From: JACVRW01 sp963819115
GTDB lineage: Bacteria; Actinomycetota; Thermoleophilia; Solirubrobacterales; Thermoleophilaceae
Assembly: GCA_963819115.1 (NCBI GenBank)
Contig: CAWFUR010000011.1
Span: 1,550,001 to 1,614,000, forward strand
DNA length: 64,000 nucleotides
Reading direction: 5' to 3'
In this document: piece after piece, positions 59,727 to 64,000 of the stretch
Layout: each line of letters starts with the position of its first letter
Numbering within the stretch: position 1 is the first letter of the stretch
The notes under the pieces: model-generated
What the model was told of the DNA's origin: nothing
The model's input: the letters and a program-made list of their open reading frames with translations, nothing else
Databases searched by the model: none
Translations under genes and position numbers: made by a program

Positions 59727-61778
59727 ATGAAGGCTCGCTCGGCCGCCGTCAGGGCTCTGACGACACTCGCTGTTTCCGTCGCCGTTCTGACGGGACCCCT
59801 CGCCCCCACGGCGAGCGCGACGGACCGCTACGCGTTCGCCAACGGGTGCTTCGCCATGCGCACCATCGTGAGCCACAAGTTCGTGGTCAAGAACAGCGAC
59901 GGCACCTACGCGGCCACTGCGGCGACCAAGGCCGCGGCCACGCCCTTCCGGATGCAGGCCACCGCGCTCGGCCGCTACCTCCTCTACGGCCCCGACGGCT
60001 CGATGCCGGCGGTGGGGCTACTCAACAAGATCTCGGCCACGAAGACGCCCGGGCCGGCCGCCGACTGGGTGGTTGACACGGTCGGGCTCGCCTTCGTGCT
60101 GAAGTCCTTCCAGACCGGCCAGGGCGTGCGCTCGGGCACGGGCGGCGTGCTCGGCCTCGTGGCCACCGACCCGGAGGGCATGGCCTTCGAGGCCACCACC
60201 GGCTGCGCCAACTTCCCCGAGGTCCAGGTGAACGTGACGGGCACGCCCCTGAAGGGCGCGACCCCGACCTCGCCGGTCCGCGGCTTCCTCGACGACCACA
60301 TCCACCTGGGCGCTTTCGACTTCCTCGGCGGGCGCTTCCACTGCGGCCGCCCCTGGAGCCCGTACGGCGTGACCGTCGCGCTCACGGACTGCCCCGACCA
60401 CTTCCCCAACGGCGCGGGCGCGGTCTTCGAGAACTTCCTCGCCTCCGGCAGCCCGGTGGGCACCCACTCGACCGACGGCTGGCCGACCTTCGCCGGGTGG
60501 CCCCGCGACGAGTCTCAGACGCACGAGGGCACGTACTGGAAGTGGATGGAGCGCGCTTGGCGCTCGGGCCTCCGCATCATGGTGAACGACCTGGTGGAGA
60601 ACCGCGCCCTCTGCGACCTCTACCCCCTCAAGAAGAACAACTGCAACGAGATGACGAGCGCCTACAAGCAGGCCGACGACATGCAGGCGCTCCAGGACTA
60701 CATCGACGCCCAGTTCGGCGGGCCCGGCAAGGGCTTCTTCCGGATCGTGAAGAGCTCGGCCGAGGCACGAAAGGTGATCAACGCCGGCAAGCTGGCCGTG
60801 GTGCTCGGGGTCGAGGAGTCCGAGGTGCTCAACTGCGGGCAGACCAACGGCACGCCCAAGTGCACGGCGGCGTCGATCGACAGTGAGCTCAACGGGCTCT
60901 ACAACCGCGGCGTCCGTTCGCTGTTCCCGGTCCACAAGTTCGACAACGCGCTCGGCGGCACCAAGTTCGACGGCGGCACCTCCGGGGTCGTGGTGAACGC
61001 CGGGAACAAGTACGCCACGGGGCAGTTCTGGGCCGCGAACCACTGCGACGCCGCGGACCACGACAACGAGCCCACCAACCCCGCCGGGCAGAACGCGCTG
61101 CTGGCCACCCTGTTTGGTCCGGTGGTGACCAATCAGCTGCTCGCCGGCCAGCTGCCGGTCTATCCGCCCGGGCCGCTGTGCAACCCCAAGGGGCTCACCC
61201 CCCTCGGCGATCACCTGATCCGCTCCATGATGAAGAAGGGCATGATCGTCGAGACCGACCACATGAGCGTGAAGACCCGCCAGCAGACGCTCTCGATCCT
61301 CGAGGCCGCGCACTATCCGGGCGTGATCTCGAGCCACTCGTGGGGCGACCTCGGCACGCAGAAGCGGCTCCAGAAGCTCGGCGGGCTCGTGGGCCCGATC
61401 TCGAGCGTGGCCAACCAGTTCGCCGACGAGTGGAGGGTGGCGCGCGCGAATCGCGACACCCGCTTCTCCTTCGGCACCCCGTTCGGCTCGGACATCAACG
61501 GGCTGCACGCCCAGCCGGTGCCGCGCGCGAACAACGCGCAGAACCCGGTGGTCTACCCCTTCCGCTCGTTCGACGGCGGCAGCGTCATCGACCGCCAGCA
61601 CTCCGGTTCCAAGGTGTACGACATCAACACCGACGGCGTTGACCACTACGGCCTGTACCCGGACTGGATCGAGGATCTCCGCAAGGTCGCGGGACCGCAG
61701 ATCGTGACCGACATGGCGAACGGAGCCGAGGCCTACCTGCAGATGTGGGCCCGGGCGGAGGCCGCCGCCGGGCACTGA
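59727..61778 (+). CDS. Secreted metal-dependent hydrolase-like protein (amidohydrolase/M19-like)
   Basis: A 683-aa exported protein. The signal peptide is about 1-31 (LTTLAVSVAVLTGPLAPTASA). Residues about 32-175 form a beta-rich domain. The following part contains DDHIHLG, an HxH motif of TIM-barrel metallohydrolases, then VLGVEESEVLNCG, HKFDNALGGTKFDGG, MIVETDHMSVKTRQ and PGVISSHSWGD, whose His and Asp residues could complete a two-metal site. The substrate is unknown. A GGAGGAG ribosome site precedes the ATG, and an AT-rich palindrome lies 51 bases upstream. Confidence 0.6.
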   Translation: MKARSAAVRALTTLAVSVAVLTGPLAPTASATDRYAFANGCFAMRTIVSHKFVVKNSDGTYAATAATKAAATPFRMQATALGRYLLYGPDGSMPAVGLLNKISATKTPGPAADWVVDTVGLAFVLKSFQTGQGVRSGTGGVLGLVATDPEGMAFEATTGCANFPEVQVNVTGTPLKGATPTSPVRGFLDDHIHLGAFDFLGGRFHCGRPWSPYGVTVALTDCPDHFPNGAGAVFENFLASGSPVGTHSTDGWPTFAGWPRDESQTHEGTYWKWMERAWRSGLRIMVNDLVENRALCDLYPLKKNNCNEMTSAYKQADDMQALQDYIDAQFGGPGKGFFRIVKSSAEARKVINAGKLAVVLGVEESEVLNCGQTNGTPKCTAASIDSELNGLYNRGVRSLFPVHKFDNALGGTKFDGGTSGVVVNAGNKYATGQFWAANHCDAADHDNEPTNPAGQNALLATLFGPVVTNQLLAGQLPVYPPGPLCNPKGLTPLGDHLIRSMMKKGMIVETDHMSVKTRQQTLSILEAAHYPGVISSHSWGDLGTQKRLQKLGGLVGPISSVANQFADEWRVARANRDTRFSFGTPFGSDINGLHAQPVPRANNAQNPVVYPFRSFDGGSVIDRQHSGSKVYDINTDGVDHYGLYPDWIEDLRKVAGPQIVTDMANGAEAYLQMWARAEAAAGH

Positions 61779-61792
61779 GGGGCCCGACGCCG

Positions 61793-61798
61793 TACCGT
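61793..61798 (+). promoter_or_regulatory. Candidate -10 element (TACCGT)
   Basis: TACCGT, eight bases before the GTG at 61807. Confidence 0.4.
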
Positions 61799-61806
61799 CT
61801 CCGGCC

Positions 61807-62205
61807 GTGGCCGAAGAACGCGAGACCGTGGTGCGGGAGTTCTTCACGCACCTCAGCGCCGGGCGCCTGGACGAGTCGCTCGCACTGCTCGGCGACGACA
61901 TCGTGATCGTGGTCCCCCCGTCGCTGTCGGCAGAGCCGGACCGCTACGAGGGGCTCGAGGGCGCGCAGCACTACATGGACGGGTTCCAGGGCCTCGTGGA
62001 CGACGTGCGCTTCGCCCCCGGTGAGATCTTCGAGGAGGAGGGCCACGTGCTGGCGGAGATGACGCTCGCGGGGCGCGGCTCGCAGAGCGGCATCGAGGTC
62101 CGGCAGCCGGCTGTGGCGGTGATCTGGGTCGAGGGAGAACGCATTACCCGTATCGAGACCCACCCCGACATCGGCACGGCGCGTTCCGCCGCTCGCGGCC
62201 GCTAG
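61807..62205 (+). CDS. NTF2-like / SnoaL-type protein
   Basis: A 132-aa single-domain protein with the cone-shaped NTF2-like pattern: VVREFFTHLSAGRLDESLAL, YEGLEGAQHYMDGFQGLVDD and VAVIWVEGERITRIETHPD. Such proteins are isomerases, hydrolases or ligand binders; no catalytic set is recognised, so the role is open. Confidence 0.72.
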   Translation: MAEERETVVREFFTHLSAGRLDESLALLGDDIVIVVPPSLSAEPDRYEGLEGAQHYMDGFQGLVDDVRFAPGEIFEEEGHVLAEMTLAGRGSQSGIEVRQPAVAVIWVEGERITRIETHPDIGTARSAARGR

Positions 62206-62242
62206 CGGGAGCCCGACCGCGGCGAACCGCGTCCGCGCGGGC

Positions 62243-62248
62243 TATGGT
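62243..62248 (+). promoter_or_regulatory. Candidate -10 element (TATGGT), GDPD gene
   Basis: TATGGT, six bases before the ATG at 62255. Confidence 0.45.
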
Positions 62249-62254
62249 CGGGTC

Positions 62255-63227
62255 ATGCGCAGATTGACGATTGCCGCCCTCGCCCTAGGTGCACTTCTCG
62301 GGATGGCCGTGCCCGCCCAGGCCGCCAACCGCTGGATTCAGAAGCGCGCCCCGCTCAACATCGCCCACCAGGGCGGCGAGGACGAGTTCCCGTCGAACAC
62401 GCTCTACGCGTTCCACAAGGCGCTCCACGTGGGGGCCGACATGCTCGAGCTCGACGTGGGCGTGACCAAGGACAACAAGGTGATCGTGATGCACGACACC
62501 ACGGTGAACGGGAAGACCAACGGCACCGGCAACGTCTCGTCGCTCACCCTCAGGCAGATCAAGCGCCTCGACGCGGCCTACTGGTTCGCCCCCGCCGCCG
62601 AGTCGCACTACAGCCACAGCCTCCCGGCGCTCCGCCTACCGCTTCCGCGGAATCGCCACCGGCCAGCGCAGGCCGCCCCGCCGATTCCGGCGCTCCGACT
62701 TCCGCGTCCCAACGCTTCGGCAGGTGCTCCGCACGTTCCCGCACACCCCGACCAACATCGAGATCAAGGGCCGCACTCCCACGGAGGACGTGTCCGAGTA
62801 CCTCCAGAACGCGGACGTGCTGGCCAAGCTCCTGAAGAGGACGAAGCGCAAGGACCTGATCGTCGTGTCCTTCCAGCAGGCCGCTGTGGACCGCTTCCAC
62901 TCGCTTGATCCCAACATCGACGTGGCCCCGGGCATCGCCGGCGCCGCGGCGTGGATCTTCGGAGGCGCCTCGCCCGGCCCGGGCGTGGCCGCGTTCCAGG
63001 TGCCGATCACGTTCGGTCCCACTCCGATCACCACCGCCGCGCGGGTGGCCCTTGCCCACAGCCAGGGCTATGCCTGGCAGAACTGGTTCGGAGACACCGA
63101 CCCGGACTCGCCCGAGAGCTGGCGGAGCCTGATCGACATGTGCGTGGACGGCACGATGACCGCCCGTCCGCGGGCCTACGAGGCCGTGCTGCGCTCGCAC
63201 CCGCGGCCGGCGAGCTGCAGGCTCTAG
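62255..63227 (+). pseudogene. Secreted glycerophosphodiester phosphodiesterase, frameshifted
   Basis: The first frame has a signal peptide (LTIAALALGALLGMAVPAQA), then the GDPD start NIAHQGGEDEFPSNTLYAFH, ELDVGVTKDNKVIVMHD and a stretch to about 62625. Homology then continues in another frame with AYRFRGIATG, NIEIKGRTPTEDVSEYLQ and VSFQQAAVDRFHSL to a stop at 63227. Removing one base near 62628 restores a about 323-aa enzyme that would split glycerophosphodiesters outside the cell. It is the fourth single-base break in the window. Confidence 0.82.
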
Positions 63228-63228
63228 G

Positions 63229-64000
63229 CTAGGGGGCCAGGACCTTCCGGAACGAGGCCAGGGCGGTGTCCACGCCCTGGCGGTCCACGTCCAGGTGGGT
63301 CACGCAGCGGATCCGCCCGCGGCCCGCTGAGCTGATCCGGATGCCCTCGTCCGCGAGGGCGGCGATCAGCCCGGCCGGATCCTCCACCTGGGCGATCACG
63401 ATGTTGGTCTCCTGAGGGAGCACATCGAGGCCCAGCTCGCGCAGGCCGTCGGCCAGCACGCGCGCGTTGTCGTGGTCGTCGGCCAGGCGATCCACGTGAT
63501 GGTCGAGCGCGTGAAGGCATCCGGCGGCGAGAACACCCGACTGGCGCATCGCTCCGCCGAGCATCTGCTTCCAGCGCCACGCCTCGGAGATCAGCTCCCG
63601 AGACCCGCAGAGGACCGCCCCCACCGGCGCTCCCAGGCCCTTCGAGAAATCGAGCCAGGCGGTGTGGAAGCCGGAGGCGTAGTCCGCCGCCGGCACACCC
63701 GAGGCCACCGACGCGTTCAGCAGCCGGGCCCCGTCCAGATGGGCGCGCAGCTCGTGGCGGCGGGCCACCTCCAGCACGTCGCGGATCCGCTCGAGCGGCC
63801 ATACCCGGCCGCCGCCCATGTTCGTCGTCTGCTCCACGGACACCAGGCGCGTCCGGGGCAGATAGCGGTCGGCGGGGAGGATCGCCTCCTCCACCTGCGC
63901 GGCGGTGAACATGCCCGCATCCCCATCCAGCCGGTTGGTCATGGCGCCGGCCAGCTCGGCCGGGCCGCCGGCCTCGGCGATGATCGGATGTGAGGTGCGA
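63229..64000 (-). CDS. ltaE: Low-specificity L-threonine aldolase (partial; start beyond the window)
   Basis: The C-terminal about 256 residues of a PLP enzyme that splits threonine into glycine and acetaldehyde. Present are SHPIIAEAGG, the GD-loop region MTNRLDGDAGMF, QTTNMGGGRVWPLE, AHLDGARLLNASVA with the Asp that binds the pyridine nitrogen, and DFSKGLGAPVGAVLCGS with the PLP lysine. The stop codon is one base beyond the GDPD stop on the other strand, so the two genes converge without a gap. Confidence 0.9.
   Translation of the reverse strand, partial: RTSHPIIAEAGGPAELAGAMTNRLDGDAGMFTAAQVEEAILPADRYLPRTRLVSVEQTTNMGGGRVWPLERIRDVLEVARRHELRAHLDGARLLNASVASGVPAADYASGFHTAWLDFSKGLGAPVGAVLCGSRELISEAWRWKQMLGGAMRQSGVLAAGCLHALDHHVDRLADDHDNARVLADGLRELGLDVLPQETNIVIAQVEDPAGLIAALADEGIRISSAGRGRIRCVTHLDVDRQGVDTALASFRKVLAP

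Noticed and set aside
11370..63227. Programmed frameshifting as the cause of the four broken genes.
   Set aside because: The sites share no slippery heptamer or downstream structure, and these families are not known to use frameshifting.

Overview
The window is high-GC DNA (by eye about 70%) with many GTG and TTG starts. It carries a compact actinobacterial housekeeping gene order, and the gene content and protein styles (type III glutamine synthetase, EF-G2-like GTPase, acidic-tailed bL19 and bS16, DUF177-rpmF-plsX-acpP-rnc-smc-ftsY) fit a chromosome of the class Thermoleophilia (Solirubrobacterales-like). The lineage is an inference from style, not a database result. No phage, transposase, CRISPR array, rRNA or tRNA gene was seen.

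Layout. 1-2351 (minus): the 5' part of a probable adenylate-cyclase regulatory protein, then small stress or cofactor-type genes (redoxin, VOC, SRPBCC). 2401-11362 (plus): a Kef-type antiporter, an ECF sigma/anti-sigma pair, two unknown genes, then a redox cluster whose centre is a Rieske domain fused to a thiamine-diphosphate enzyme, followed by a flavodoxin-fold protein and a zinc dehydrogenase. 11370-16510 (minus): a frameshifted GMC oxidoreductase, an esterase and type III glutamine synthetase. 16737-18651 (plus): an MFS drug exporter and a secreted HAD phosphatase. 18702-29025 (mostly minus): RNase HI, EF-G2-like GTPase, XerC/D and a WhiG/FliA-type sigma factor, an L,D-transpeptidase, an SDR/acyltransferase pair, a methyltransferase and a nucleotidase. 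30468-36588 (minus): ilvD, frameshifted thiD, dprA and frameshifted comM. 37270-59462 (minus) is a 22-kb housekeeping block. In transcription order it runs rpmB, DAK2 protein, recG, rsmD, coaD, a coiled-coil protein, an LPXTG protein, DUF177, rpmF, plsX, acpP, rnc, smc, ftsY, an RmlD-like gene, nfeD/SPFH, ffh, rpsP, khpA, rimM, trmD, rplS, lepB and rnhB. 59727-64000: a secreted hydrolase, an NTF2-like protein, a frameshifted GDPD and the 3' part of threonine aldolase.

How it fits together. The large minus block joins protein targeting (ffh, ftsY, lepB), ribosome and tRNA maturation (rpsP, rimM, trmD, rplS, rpmF, rpmB, rsmD), fatty-acid and phospholipid start-up (plsX, acpP, coaD) and chromosome maintenance (smc, recG, rnhB). 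Many genes overlap by 1-4 bases, so translational coupling is likely.

Most unusual signals: (1) a dispersed about 50-bp repeat family whose 8-bp stem keeps pairing through compensatory changes, present singly, in pairs and as three perfect 46-bp tandem units; (2) a recurrent TAnnnT hexamer 6-10 bases upstream of about twenty start codons, implying widespread leaderless transcription, including one shared bidirectional -10 element; (3) an RNase III lacking two of the four canonical metal ligands; (4) the Rieske-ThDP fusion; (5) four conserved genes each broken by exactly one extra base, which looks more like sequence error than biology; (6) an AT-rich perfect palindrome in front of the secreted hydrolase.
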